Positions 1-11,828 of a DNA stretch of 64,000 nt are shown piece by piece. Positions within the stretch are counted from its first letter, which is position 1. Every line of letters begins with the position of its first letter. The DNA is from Limnanthes douglasii subsp. nivea (Eukaryota > Streptophyta > Magnoliopsida > Brassicales > Limnanthaceae): NCBI GenBank assembly GCA_036936605.1, contig JAUPFV010000005.1, forward strand, positions 155,435,195-155,499,194. The letters run 5' to 3'. The translations under genes were made by a program, and so were the position numbers. The notes below the pieces were generated by a model. That model worked only from the letters and a program-made list of their open reading frames with translations. It had not been told where the DNA came from and did not search any database.

Positions 1-640
1 GTTGGAGAAGAAAGGAAAAATCTATGTTTTTAGGCTGAAATTGAATTTTTATATGTGAGGCACAAAATAATATTTTGACATTTTTAGAAAAAAAAAATAA
101 TTTTAGTATTTTATTATAAAGAAAGAGGATCTCAAAATAGCCATGCTTTAAATGATAAAAATAAAAATATAATAAAATGAACAATTATCAAATTAAAATA
201 AAAAAATAATTGAATTTGGCAAAAAATAAATAGTACATAGTAAACTTATAAAAGTAAATGGAAGAATCAGTGAAAGTAAACGGTAAAAGTGTTACCGATA
301 AAAATAAAAGTGAACCATTAACCCATTAAGTCAGGAACATGAACATTTTCCGTGGGTCTGAATTATTGTATTTAAAAAGGTTATATCTTTAAAGATCACG
401 TGTGACACATATTTAATTAATACGAGACAATGACCGTGCATAAAATAGATACCTGCAACATTCCTAATCATAAATAATTTAAACACACTTTAATAATAAG
501 TTTGTAAAATGTGTCAAATACAGGTAATCGATAAAGATTTTTAGCTTATCTTCGTATAGTGTTTATTTATTTTCCCTAGTCAGAATTTATCGGACTCTCC
601 TCTGAGATATTTATCATCAATGCTACAAAAAATATTAAAA
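1..640. other. AT-rich non-coding flank
   Basis: No coding region, RNA gene or terminal-repeat structure could be recognised. The stretch is rich in A runs and ends just before the first reading frame belonging to the LINE. It may contain the 5' untranslated part of that LINE, but no boundary or target-site duplication was found. Confidence 0.5.
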
Positions 641-651
641 TCCATGAGAAG

Positions 652-873
652 ATGATCACAAATGATACCACAGAAGATGATATTGTGGAAGCCTTCAAAT
701 CTCTTGATGTTGAAGACTTCTATGAAGAGATTAAAGATGATTTATCCTCTGGTTACATTACACCTAAGAGAGCTAACATTGACAGTCTCCCCTCTTCACA
801 AACATTCTGCAACAAAGATATTGACTTAAGCTTCCAAAATGTACCAAACAGAAAGCTGAAATTGGCAAAATAA
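652..873 (+). pseudogene. Possible ORF1-tail remnant of the LINE
   Basis: A 73-codon frame starting at an ATG and rich in Asp, Glu and Lys lies directly upstream of the endonuclease remnant, where the end of ORF1 would lie in a plant L1 element. No zinc knuckle or RNA-binding motif is visible, so assignment rests on position alone. It could equally be a chance frame. Confidence 0.3.
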
Positions 874-959
874 AAAAAGCTACTCAAAATTCAATCTCTC
901 CCTTGTAAAGAGACAAGAAGATCTACCATAATCAATCCAAAGAATGATTAAGTCCTTAT

Positions 960-1700
960 GTTAGAATGTTCGAGGAGTGGGAAATAAGAGTACTACAAGA
1001 AGACTGGAGTCTATCATTAAGAATGAAAGAATCTTGCTGCTTTGCATTTAGGAACCTATGGTTGAGGGCATCAAGATTGAGCCCTTATCTTTAAAGCTAA
1101 GTTTTCCTAACTTTTTTGCTAATACATCAAATAAAATATGGTTATTCTGGTCAATGGACTATCACATAGACATCATTATAGACAATGAACAATGTATTCA
1201 CACACTAATAAACCACAAACATTTAGATAAATTTTTTTTATGTTACTTGTATATATGCTAAATGTCAAAAGTCAAATAAGCTTTATCTCTGGAAAAAATT
1301 AAGGGAGATAGCTAAATATGTAGGTGGATGGATGCTAATGGGAGACTTTAACACTGCGTCAGCTCCCTCTGAACAACCTGGCTGTATAAATTATTGTAAT
1401 CAAAGTTCAACTGACTTTAATGATACAATTAAGGATTGTATTCTTTGAGGATGCAGGCTTTGCAGGGACTCATTACACTTGGAGAATCAAGACAAGGTGA
1501 AAATACTTAGACATGATCCTAATCAATCAGGCTTGGGCTGAGTTTTTTGTAGAGACTAAAGTGGTTCACATGTCGAGAACATGTTCAGACCGCACTCCAA
1601 TGTGTATTTACCATTATCAAAGAAAAGGACAACATTATCAAAAGTTTCAAGTTTTAAAATTCCTGGACACTTCACGATGAATTTCAATATGTGTTTGAGA
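960..1700 (+). pseudogene. LINE ORF2 endonuclease remnant
   Basis: Just after 960 the translation reads like the start of a plant L1 endonuclease: an N-V-R-G-V-G-N segment followed by a RRLESIIK-like helix and an E-P motif near 1052. Further pieces appear in other frames: a G-D-F-N-T segment near 1340 and an H-Y-T-W segment near 1470. The domain would nick target DNA to prime reverse transcription. Several in-frame stops and at least two frameshifts make it non-functional. Confidence 0.6.
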
Positions 1701-1897
1701 CAAGCTGGAATGAACCAATGCAGGGATTCCCACTTTTCATCTTTTGGAACAAGTTGAAAAGATTAAAAATTACGCTGAAAAGTTGGAACAAAAACAACTT
1801 CAAGAACATCTTTGACAAGGTGCAACAAACAGAAGACTATGTAATCATTTAAGAACAAAAGTTTCTCAACTTTAACAACCATGAAGATAAAGAAGCT

Positions 1898-3560
1898 ATG
1901 AAAAAGGCTAAAGCAGAACACCTCATTGTTGTAACTATGGAAGAGGAGTTCTGGAAACAAAAATGTTATTCAAACTGGCTTCAAGATGGTGATCGAAATA
2001 CAAAGTTATACCAGAACTTTGTCGAAATGATGAGAAGGAAAGCTAAAATTTCTGGTATAAAACTACAAAACAAATGGATTTCAGACAATGAAGCCATCGA
2101 AGCCTCTGCAGTAGATTACTTCAAGAATATCCTTTCATCTCTTTCTTATTCTGATTCTAATATGCAACCTGATTTCATGAGCCATGAAATCTTAAATTCT
2201 ATCCCTAAACTTGTTGAAAATTCTGATAATGCTTCTATTCTAGCTGTTCCCACAGAACATGAAATTTGGTGCTCAATACAAAGTTTAAACCCTAAAGGAG
2301 GTCCAGGTGTTGATGGTTTTAACAAAAACAATTTCACTACATGCTGGCATACCATAAAGACAGATCTATGCAAAGCCATGGAATCTTTCATTAAAGGTCA
2401 ATAAATACCAAGGTCAATAAATACCAAAGGGTATCTTAACTACTGGTGTTTGTCTAGTTCCCAAAGTTGAAGCTCCTCAAAATTGGAACCAGTTAAGACC
2501 AATAAGCTTATGTACAATGTTTAACAGAATAACGTGTAAGCTTTTAAACAACAGATTATCTTCTTTATTTCCTAAGGTAATCTCTGAGTTTCAAGAAACA
2601 TTTGTAAAAGGAAGGATGATTCATGAAAAAATCCTTATTGCTGAGGAATTGATTCATGACATCAACAGAAAAAGGAAGGCAGGCAATATAATCATAAAAC
2701 TGGACACGTCAAAAGCGTTTAATAACTTATCACACTGCTTTATCTTAAATGTCTTGGAATGCTATGGTTTAACAATAGAGTTAGATCCTTAATGTCTAAC
2801 ATTGTTCAGCATGTAAATGTTTTAGTTTTTATTAATTGAGAAAGTCCTGGTTTCTTCAAAATGAGAAAAGGAATTAGACCAGGGGACCCGTTGTCCCCTA
2901 GTCTGTTCATCCTTACTGAAGATGTTATTCTCAGAGTCTTGCAAGAACTATTCTTAAAATAAAAGTCATTACGTTACTCAACCAGGAGTAACATAGTCAT
3001 TCCTATACTATCCTTTGCAGATGACCTTTTAATTTTTTTCTAATGGTTTATCTACTTCTTTGGAGTGTATTGGGAATTTCTTGCAGGTATATCAAGATGT
3101 GTCTGGGAAATCCTTAAACAATGATAAGACAATCATAATCACTGCATCAAATTTTTCCCAAGACAGAAGAAATACATTGTCCATTCAAACTAATTTCAAC
3201 ATCAGCAACTTACTAACAACATATCTTGGAGTTACACTCAGCGCCCATAACAAAATATCAAACTACATTCCTCTGATAGAGAAGATCAAGACAATAATTG
3301 AAAGTTGGAATGACAAAGCCTTGTATTTTTGAGGAAGACTAATCTTGATAAAATCAGTGCTCATGCCTATCGCCATGTATTGGATCCAGAGCTGTTGGCT
3401 CCCAATCTCAGTCATCTCAATCATAGAAAGGCTATTGAATAAGTTCCTGTGGGGATCATCCAACGAAACAACAAAGATACACTGGGCTTCTTGGAAGAGA
3501 ATCTTTAGATCACATGGTGAAGGTGGATTGAATGTTAGATGTATACAAGATATTCAATAA
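1898..3560 (+). pseudogene. LINE ORF2 reverse transcriptase remnant
   Basis: The frames at 1898-2404, 2517-2792, 2862-2960, 3060-3332 and 3345-3560 follow one RT across shifting frames. Recognisable are a P-G-V-D-G-F motif near 2304, F-N-R-I-T near 2519, K-L-D-T-S-K-A-F near 2697 (the usual Asp after the Phe is Asn), G-I-R-P-G-D-P-L-S-P near 2872, and the catalytic F-A-D-D-L near 3018. The 3345 frame holds the RT thumb and start of the connection (SVLMPIAMYW, then a KFLWG segment). Multiple nonsense codons and frameshifts inactivate it. The FADD box itself is preserved. Confidence 0.75.
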
Positions 3561-3889
3561 GAATTCTCATGTAAACTATGGATAATCTTCAGAGAAAAGA
3601 ACTCATTATGGGCTAGACTAATGCATAGTATATACTGTAAGAGGAAGCACCCTCTTCAACTAAAATTTTCAAAAAAGGCTCTTCAACCTGGAAAAGATTG
3701 GCTGACATAAAGGAGTTTGTTGAAGAGAAAATAAAGTGGAAGTTGGGTGAAGGTAAGGTCGACTTATGGTTGGATAACTGATATGACTTTAACCCTCTAA
3801 TCAAACTAGACCACAACTCTAACGATAGTTGGTCTAAGGGCATTCATGTCTGTTCTTTTTGGGAAAATAACGAGTGGAACACAAACAAA

Positions 3890-5080
3890 TTGCATCAATA
3901 CCTCAATAGTTACAATGTTAGCAAAGTCCTTAAGAATAAAATCACAGAAAATACCAAAGATAAACTTGTTTGGAGTCTATCAAACAATGGTGTTTTCAAT
4001 CTAAAGGAAACTATAAAAGGACTTAGACCAGTAAACTTTAATTCTTCTCTTTTTGAGTCTCTCTGGAACAACATTACACCAAGGAAATATTCTTTTTTGA
4101 CTTGGAGATTGTTGAAAAACAAGTTACCTATTGATTCAATTATCAAAACTAGACACATTAAACTTGCATCAAAATGCCAGTTCTGTTTTAATGAAGAAAC
4201 AAAAGACCACTTGTTTGTAAACTGTAACTTCCCGTTGAGCATATGGTTTCATTTTGCAGGGATATTAATGGTGTATATAAGAGGGTTTATAACTACACAA
4301 TGTCTGCTACGAACCTGGATCTGGTCTTCTCCTGGGAAAATCCATGTCAAAACAGTTTTACCCCCTATAATTTGCTGGTCAATCTGGCAGCAACGTAACA
4401 AATCAAAAATCAATGGTGAAATCTTTTCATCAAGCTCCACCATCAATTACATCACAACAATGCTATCAACTCTTGACCAGTTAAAGCTGCTACAAATAAA
4501 GCATTGCAAATTAAGTGAAAACGAAGCTTCATCACTAGGCTGTACAAACCTTCTCAACATTAAACACAAAGTCACTCACCTCAAATGGCTGCCTCCTGGA
4601 CCAGGAAGAGTCAAACTAAACTTAGACGCTTGCTGTTTACCTTCTGGAGAATCAAGTGGAGGAATAATCATTAGAGATTGCAATGGTTCACTAATTAGTG
4701 GCTATGGAAACACAAATGGAAAACTCACACCACTAAAAACTAAAGCTAAGGCAATACTGGACGGGCTACTACTATGCAAAATCATGGGCTTAAGGGAAAT
4801 CGACATCGAATCTGATTGTAGCACTCTTATCTCTCTAATTACTTATGGGAAAAACAAAAATTTTTTGGAATCTGTAATTGATAGAATAAGGCTGCTTATA
4901 ACAACAAATATGTCTATAAAGTTCATCTTTAGGGAACAGAACGAAGCCGCCGACTGGCTAGCTCACTGCACCTTAAAGTATAAAATAAAAGTTGATTATA
5001 AGAGGTTTAAACCTCCTCCATGTTTGGAAGCTATTCTAAAACTGAAAAAATCAGGTACCGAATATATTAAAGTAACTTAA
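3890..5080 (+). pseudogene. LINE ORF2 C-terminus: zf-RVT and RNase H
   Basis: This 396-codon open frame is the longest surviving part of the LINE. Residues ~65-125 form the zf-RVT region: a TWRLLKNKLP stretch, then C-Q-F-C and a downstream H-L-F-V-N-C. Residues ~235-370 form a plant-type RNase H (RVT_3): K-L-N-L-D-A holds the first Asp, E-S-D-C the third acidic residue, and an R-E-Q-N-E-A-A-D-W motif ends the domain. The usual second acidic residue (A-E-x-x-A) reads T-K-A-K-A, a Glu-to-Lys change that should abolish activity. With upstream ORF2 broken, it is a relic rather than an expressed gene. Confidence 0.75.
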
Positions 5081-5280
5081 CAATTCAATTCTTTGTCTTG
5101 TAGAATCAGAGAGCAAAAGCATAAATGGGAAGGACAAAAAGATCGGAAGAGAAGCATATCTTCAAAAAACAAGAAAAGTAAGAAGGAAGAAAAACAGCTG
5201 CACAATGAGGAAGATGAAGCACTCATAACCCTCGATTTTATAACTATGGAGCCAAAAGTTGAGAGGGAACATTAAAAACT

Positions 5281-6055
5281 TAATTTTGAATCTCTCAATT
5301 TCTATTGTAATATAATTGAGCTCCCAACGTTGTAAAAATCTATAATTTTACCCTACATAATATTCTTTTTAGTTTTAAAATAAAAATAAATAAAAATATA
5401 AGTTTCATTGAGTGAAACTTGCAAATTTAATTATAATAAACGGGTTACAATCACAATAGAAAAGGCTTCGGATATAAAATAAAATAAAATATTCCTTTGA
5501 CTAGAAAATGATTATGTCTCTTTAGAAATGGCAAAAGCCGGTCATACATAAAAAAGAATCATTTCGGTGGATGAATAGGCTTAGGATACAAATAAACATA
5601 CATAAATAAGAATCATTTCGGTGGATGAATAGGTTTAGGATACAAATAAACGCACAATATCAATCGTAAGAAATAGTAATCAAACTATTGAATGTGTGAC
5701 TACCAAAACATGCCCAAAGTCAAACATATTTTATAATCACAAATATCTTTGTTTTTAAATGTCCAACCACAAAATTTTATAAAGGAGATGTCACAAGTAT
5801 CTTTGTTACGTTTAAGTATACAATTATATAAAAGAGATGGGCCGTCCAGTATAAAATGAAAACCATCTAAACAATTATGAGAATTTTAGTTAGCTTTCTA
5901 TTTCTTTATTTCACATAGATAATATATATATTTTAATTAATTTTTATCATTTATTATTTGGATTATATTACTTGGATTGGATGGAATTATTTTATGAGAG
6001 ACTGAACTTTTTAACTACCAAAAACAAAAATAAATAACGTATGATATTGAATTTG
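5281..6055. other. Non-coding stretch with a 54-bp tandem duplication
   Basis: No gene is visible. Two copies of a ~54-bp unit sit side by side at about 5548-5655; the shared core contains AGAATCATTTCGGTGGATGA (starts 5555 and 5609). The rest is AT-rich with no terminal repeats that I could match. Confidence 0.6.
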
Positions 6056-6069
6056 GAGTTAGTTGTTTT

Positions 6070-6282
6070 TTTATTTTTTTTCGGAGGGAACCCGCAGCCG
6101 CTACTCAGAGTGTGCATAGGGTAAATCCTCAGTCTGACGCAATAGCCTACAAACCAACGCCAGAAAGTAAACCACACAAGGTGACAGGCTCAGCCGAGAA
6201 AGCGTATGTAGAGGGACTCGAACTCATGACCTTTGGTCGCAAGCATACCATACTTAACCAACTCGGCTACCCCATTGGGGGC
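6070..6282 (-). mobile_element. tRNA-derived SINE
   Basis: Read on the minus strand from about 6282, the sequence starts with a tRNA-like head: an A-box-like TAGCCGAGTTGGTTAAG and a B-box-like GAGTTCGAGTCC about 30 bp later. These are the two parts of a polymerase III internal promoter. A tRNA-unrelated body follows and an A-rich tail (plus-strand T run at 6065-6080). Both sides carry a near-identical 14-bp target-site duplication, GAGTTAGTTGTTTT (6056-6069) and GAATTAGTTGTTTT (6283-6296), one mismatch. It is not a functional tRNA gene. Confidence 0.8.
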
Positions 6283-6419
6283 GAATTAGTTGTTTTATAT
6301 ATATATTATATATTTGGATAAAAATTAGATATTTTATCTAGTTTCACCTTGTTTTATATATTTACATGTAGAGTTTAAATATTTTAGTTAAGTTTATTTT
6401 GCGCTTTTTTTTAAAAAAA

Positions 6420-6815
6420 TTTGATTATTTATTTATTTAATATGTGTGTTTTGGTTTTCAAAAAAGCTCCAAGAAACCTACATATCTTTTTGGTTATTCT
6501 GCTTTATTCATCTCTAGTTTGGTGGTGGTTATATCTTATCAATCATCGATATTTTTTTATAGCATTCCGATCTTCAACAGCAGTGGAGATTATCTTGATC
6601 TTCAACATGTGTCTCTCAAGAAGCCTTCAGTCCACGCTGCTGCAAAATGAGAATCTCGTAAACTAAAATTCACCAACAATAGATATGGAACCTACGCTGA
6701 AATAGTAGGTAACAAAAACACATATAATGTGATCAATCCTCTGAAAATGAAGCATAAATGCAGTCATATTTCAATGCTATTCAAAGCGGAGGATATAGAT
6801 AATCTGGTTCTTTAA
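6420..6815 (+). pseudogene. Unrecognised membrane-protein-like frame
   Basis: From the ATG at 6444 the reading frame runs to 6813 with a single TGA (near 6648) before two adjacent stops. The first 70 residues suggest a type II membrane protein: a short basic N-terminus (KSSKKP), a hydrophobic segment of about 20 residues, then a polar stem. The layout resembles the start of plant Golgi glycosyltransferases, but no catalytic domain follows and I cannot assign a family. It may be a fragment left beside the gypsy element, or chance. Confidence 0.25.
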
Positions 6816-6949
6816 TAAGAAAGAGTGTTTGAACGGCAAAGATAGAATGGAAGCTGAGGAAATGATCGAACAACGGAAGTCGACTCGAGGAAGCCGAACT
6901 TTGATACAAGGAGGTTCGAGGAACCAGAGTGTTGATTATCAAGAAAATA

Positions 6950-7660
6950 GCCAATTTTTGTATCAGTCTGAGCAAGGTATTTCTGGAGAAACTAATGAGG
7001 GTCACCAATATATTCAGGGACATAATTAGAGGCAGTCCCCACTATTTGTAGAAATTATTCCCGATCACGCACCGAATATGTTTGATGTATCTAAAATTGA
7101 AAATTTTAATGGAAGTAAAGATCCGGATAATAATTTAGAGTAATTCAAGAATTTTATGATGAATTACAACGACGATGATAAGTTGTTGTGTTATTATTTC
7201 CCCCGACTTTCAAAGATAATGCTCTAAAATAGTACAACTGGTTTCCATAGGGTTATATCAATAATTGTGATATGTTTTGAACTACAACATGCCTAAAACA
7301 TTCAACCTCATAAAATTACTATTTTTCATCCAAAGGGCACGAATTAGACTCCTTTTCGACCTAGGGTTAATTAAAACCCACAAGGTCAACAATATAAATC
7401 CAAAGTAAATCAATGGGTCAGACCCAATAACTATGTTGAACTAACAGAGAGCGTTGCTACTATTTATTCCATACTAAATAATTTTATTTAATTTAGAAAA
7501 CCACTTCCAATCTAAAGTCTAAGAGAAAATAAAAATAACAAGTTTTACAAGTATCATAACGAAATAGCCCATGATACAAGAGATTGTATCGCTTTGAAAC
7601 AAAAGATCAAAACTTTGATTTAAAATAGAAAAAACTGGCCATTTTTTCAAAACACAATCT
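6950..7660 (+). pseudogene. Tat gypsy gag remnant (element A)
   Basis: Homology to the gag of the right-hand element is clear from about 6990: R-Q-S-P near 7030, then F-N-G-S-K-D-P-D-N-N-L-E and a K-N-F-M-M-N-Y segment at 7105-7165, corresponding to the capsid (Retrotrans_gag) domain. An acidic D-D-D run follows. A later segment near 7550 matches the end of gag (Y-H-N-E-I-A-H-D-T-R-D-C). A TAA inside the capsid motif and frameshifts destroy the frame. Confidence 0.65.
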
Positions 7661-7689
7661 GGTTGTGAGCCACAAGCTCGAGTGTGGAA

Positions 7690-8520
7690 TCAAACCATAG
7701 GTTGAAGGGAGGAAATAGAAGGTGCCACGAAGCAAGAAGATGCAATGGTCATAATCAGACCCTGCAATGAGTTTGATGTGGATTCTAAGTATCTCAACCT
7801 CGATCCTGACCGAGTGAGTATTAAGGTGACTGATGAACCCAACGAGGAAGGAAATGTTAAGAGTTTGTGCGAATTTTTTGTATTATTGACTATTTTCAAT
7901 TGAGATATGGCATCATGGCCTTCTAGTTGTTTGTAAAAGAGGAATGTTGTAAGTTTGGTGACTCTGTTAGAAGAAAAATTGTCTACCCATCTTTACCAAG
8001 ATATGATGCCATTTATTATGTTTGATGGTGATGATTTGAGAGATGTTACTGGGCTACATGAGGATGGTGTTGCCATCAAAGTAAAATTCAGAGAACTGAA
8101 GTCGGAAGAATCTTGATTGATATGGGTAATTCAGAAATCATCTTGCTCGTGTCTACTTACAAGTAAATGAAAAACCCTCTTGTTATACTCCAGTCGAATT
8201 GAAAAATAATGGGATTCACATGTATCACTTCGGAAGTAATTGGAAAATTTGAGAAAAACGCACTATTAGGAAAATGACCTTAAAAAAATGATGAGAGTAT
8301 TGTTTATAGTGGTCGATGGTTAGACCTCATACAATTCTATTTTTTTACAAATCATGGTTGTCAAGGATTCATGCTTCTGCTTCAACTGTCCATCAGTGTT
8401 TGAAATATGAAATTGAGGGTTAAGTCGGAGTTTTCTACAACAGCCATATAGTGGCTAGAGAATGCTACATTATTACTTTGGCTCCTAAAACAATATAGAG
8501 TGCTGAAACAAAGAAAGAAT
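7690..8520 (+). pseudogene. Tat gypsy protease remnant (element A)
   Basis: The frame starting near 7695 reads like the linker before the protease in element B (F-D-V-D-S-K-Y-L-N-L-D-P-D). The protease is recognisable at 8015-8200: F-D-G-D-D-L-R-D-V-T-G-L-H-E-D-G. The catalytic D-T-G-S-S is corrupted (near 8120 it reads as I-D-M-G-N-S). The downstream A-L-L-G-K segment near 8262 also matches. Frameshifted and inactive. Confidence 0.6.
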
Positions 8521-8524
8521 AGCA

Positions 8525-10010
8525 ATCATCGGAGTGCACTTTGGGCACATATACTGTAGATGATCCGAGAGAGACTCCTAGTTCAGTAATATCTGATGAG
8601 GATATCAATGTATATACTTTTCCAAATGTAAATTTTTTGAATATTGTAACTCGGTTACCTCCAATCAGAAGGGAACAATTGTTATCCTTCCTGGTAAGAA
8701 ATTTACACATGTTTGCTTGGTGACCCAAAGATGTAACAGGTGTCCCTACGAGTATTATTTTCTATAAACTCACATTATGTTCCAATGTACGCCCCATTAT
8801 CCAGAAACGATGATATTTTTCTAAAAGAAGTATGAAGAAATTATGATAAATGTAGATCGACTAACAAAGATGTAGTATATCCAAGAGTCCCAATACCCAT
8901 TGTGGGAAATAAACCTGGTACTCGTTAAGAAAAAAAAAGGGAAATAACGCATGTGTGTTGACTTTATAGATTTAAACATGGCTTGTCCTAAGGATCTTTT
9001 ATGTGTCCCTAAAATTGACCAGTTGATAGATTCGGCCTCAGGAGATACTCTTATAGTTCATCGATGTATTTTGCAAGGTATAACTAAATATCGATGGATT
9101 CAATGGACCAAGACAACACCACATTCATAACGGGTAGGAGGATCCACTGTTACAAAGTGCTGTCGTTTAGTTAAAATAATGTTGGGGTTATTCATGAACG
9201 CTTGGTAAATAAAGCCTTTGCTTGCTAGATCAGAAGAAATGTTGAAGTTTACAATAATGATATGTTAGTAAAAATCATGAGAGATGAGGATCTTTTTTTT
9301 ATTTGAAAGCTATTAACTTAAAAATGAACCAATAAAAAATGTATGATTGGTGTTCGATCTATAAACGTTTTGGGTTATATAGTAAGTGAAAAGGGAATTC
9401 AAGTTGACCTAGTACAATTAAACGCTCTAATCACCACAACACCCCCAAGGTCCATCAAAGAGGTATAAATTTTAACTAGAAGGTTAGCAGCTTTAGACAG
9501 ATTTATATCAAGGTCTTCAGATAAGTGTGCACTATTTTTTCAAGTACTAAGAAAGGAAAATAAATTTAATTGAATTCCAGAGTGTGATTATGCCTTTACA
9601 AAAATAAAAGAACACTTATCCTCTCCGTAGATTTTGACCAATCCAACTGTGGGAGAAAATCTATTTATCTACATAGCCGTGTCATATTATACAATAAGAG
9701 TGGTTTTGGTCAGAGAAGTTGACGCTTATATGCCCCCGGTTTGTAAAAGTTTGTTAGACGTTGAAATATAATATTTAAAGCTCGTAGTGGTATCGTAAAA
9801 AATAAGGTCATATTTCCAAGACCATTTTATTATAGTTTAAACCTCATTTCCACTTAAGAATATGTTGCAAAACCAGATATATAGGGTTGGATGACTAAAT
9901 GGTCAGTCAAATTGGGATATTATGATATAAAATTTGAATCTCGAACAACAATTAAGGCACAACTATTGAAATACTTTTTGGTTGAGTTTCGTTCCAGATA
10001 TTGATGAGCC
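8525..10010 (+). pseudogene. Tat gypsy RT and RNase H remnant (element A)
   Basis: Begins with a V-D-D-P-R-E-T-P box (8559) and an N-L-H-M-F-A-W box (8700) shared with element B. RT motifs follow: M-C-V-D-F-I-D-L-N-M-A-C-P-K-D near 8950, a degenerate Y-x-D-D box reading Y-N-N-D-M near 9251, and the L-T-R-R-L-A-A-L-D-R-F thumb segment near 9472. RNase H traces include I-Y-I-A-V near 9670 and M-T-K-W-S-V near 9891. Stops and frameshifts throughout. Confidence 0.65.
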
Positions 10011-10014
10011 TCAA

Positions 10015-10420
10015 AATGATTGGATAGTTCGAACTGATGGAGGTTAAATCATTTTAGGCTATGGATCAGGATTTCACTTAGTATCTCCCTCTGGAGATTC
10101 AATTCATTAAGCAATGCACTTTGATTTCAAAGAATCAAACAACAAGGTAAAGTACTAAGCAACTTTGACAGGGTTACGATTAACGCAAATCTATGTTTCC
10201 AAGAAAGTTTGTTTGATAAGTGATTCCCTAATCCTAATTAACCATGTGCCTGGCCATGCCGAAGCAAGAAATAATAACTTGAAAAAAAAATACCTAAAAG
10301 CATTTAGAGAATGACAACTATCTTCGATGGCATCAGATACGGACACGTTCATTGTGTTGAAAATTTTATGGTTGATTCCTTAGAGATTATTGAATACACT
10401 AAATGGTATCCGTTGATATT
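10015..10420 (+). pseudogene. Second (archaeal-type) RNase H remnant (element A)
   Basis: The start W-I-V-R-T-D-G-G (near 10020) matches the first active-site Asp block of the additional RNase H in element B. L-I-S-D-S-L-I-L-I-N-H near 10215 matches the third acidic residue. The spacing between RNase H and integrase is that of Tat elements. Broken by stops. Confidence 0.55.
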
Positions 10421-10559
10421 ACAACAAGATCATTGGTCGAAGCATTAGCCCTTGAGTAGAAATTACGCACCAACGAAGCATTTCAAATTTTTATGAGCTT
10501 GGAAAAAGATTGGATATATGAGATTAAAGAGTTATAAGTATAGGGACTTTTCGAGTTTA

Positions 10560-11660
10560 TAAGGTTCAAAACACATGGTTTCACGATCATTGGGATGTGC
10601 TTTATAAAAAATCTTTAAGTTAGCCAGGTTTTCTCATGACGATGAGGGATTTTCTCATTGTGGCTATAAAATATTGACAAGCCAGGTTTTGTTGACCATA
10701 TATTATTGGTTGTCTACCATGGAAAATGCCAAATATTTAGTGTGAACATGTGATCCATACTAACCGTTTGCAATACAATACATGTACCAGTTTTACTACT
10801 TGATTCAATATCGTAAACATTTCCTTTTGACAGATGGGTGTTAGACTTGGTTGGACGCTTGCCTATGACGTCCATCATTGTGGCTGTTGATTATTTTTCT
10901 AAATGGGTGGAAGCAAAGCCTCTATCTTGGACTATAACCAAAGCAGTTATTAAATTCATCTTATCTAACATATGTTACATGTAACTAATTCCAAGAACAA
11001 TCACAAAAAACAATGGCCCTTAATTTGAAAACAAAGACATGGAAGCATTTTGTTCCTGTAGGGGAATTTAACTTCGTTTTTCATCATTTTTTCATCCTCA
11101 GACTAACGAGAAAGTAGAAGTGACAAACATAACCATCCTCAATGGCTTGATAATGAAAATGGATGGCTGGAAATGACCAAATTATTTACAAGACATACTA
11201 TGGGCTTACGAAAGCACGCCCTAGAAAACAACTCAAGAATTTCCTTTTGCGTTGGTTTACAAGATGGATGCGGTAACCCAACTGAGTATACTCTCCCATA
11301 TTTCCGCATCACAAATTAATCCGAAGCGAGTAACGATAAGGGTAGAAGTGTTGAGCTAGATTTAACTGGGGAAAAAAGAACAATGATGCATCTAAGATCC
11401 CTACATTATCAAACTCTAATGAAGGTATACATCCTAGGTATGTAGAAGAGAATTCAAAGTGATGGTCAAATTTATGAAAAATATCTTCATGCACACTAAA
11501 TATAAACGGTTAGGGAAGTTATGACGCCTTATTTGGTTATTAAAAGGGTTAAGCCTAGAACTTAGCGACCGACCGATCAAGAAGGTAACCATGTTTGATA
11601 TTAATAAAATATCGAGAACTTAAGGTTGTATATGAAAAAATTATAAAAGATAGTGTATAT
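10560..11660 (+). pseudogene. Integrase remnant (element A)
   Basis: Traces of the HHCC zinc region (H-C-G-Y near 10660, Y-Y-W-L-S near 10700) are followed by the catalytic core: W-V-L-D-L-V-G near 10845, I-I-V-A-V-D-Y-F-S-K-W-V-E near 10875, and a stretch near 11010 where the DNGPQF motif reads N-N-G-P. The C-terminal G-P-Y/F-like segment appears near 11525 (L-V-I-K-R-V-K-P). The enzyme would insert element DNA into the host genome; here it is frameshifted and dead. Confidence 0.65.
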
Positions 11661-11828
11661 TGGTTAGTTTTATGATGTAATATCAGAAGACACACTCTTT
11701 TCTACCCTGGTGGCACAATATAGTCTTAGAGAGGTGTCGGAATAAGTCATCTTTTATAAATCATTTTTCCATATATATTTCTATTTCATTGTTTGTTCAT
11801 TCAGCAACTTTCAACCCAAAAAACAATT

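Larger units (their letters stand above)
652..5400 (+). mobile_element. Decayed L1-type LINE (non-LTR retrotransposon)
   Basis: Pieces occur in normal plant L1 order: a short ORF1-like or linker segment, endonuclease, reverse transcriptase, a C-terminal zinc-knuckle (zf-RVT) region and RNase H. Stops and frameshifts separate all of them, so no ORF2 protein can be made. After the RNase H stop, a lysine-rich frame (5093-5275) and an A-rich tract (about 5373-5401) may be the 3' end and eroded tail. The target-site duplication was not found and both ends are approximate. Confidence 0.8.

Noticed and set aside
3613..3843. Minus-strand frames within the left LINE as host genes
   Set aside because: They overlap plus-strand ORF2 remnants and contain no domain.
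6220..6282. Possible tRNA gene on the minus strand
   Set aside because: A- and B-box-like sequences are present, but no cloverleaf with a proper acceptor stem follows. The tail and target duplications identify a SINE.
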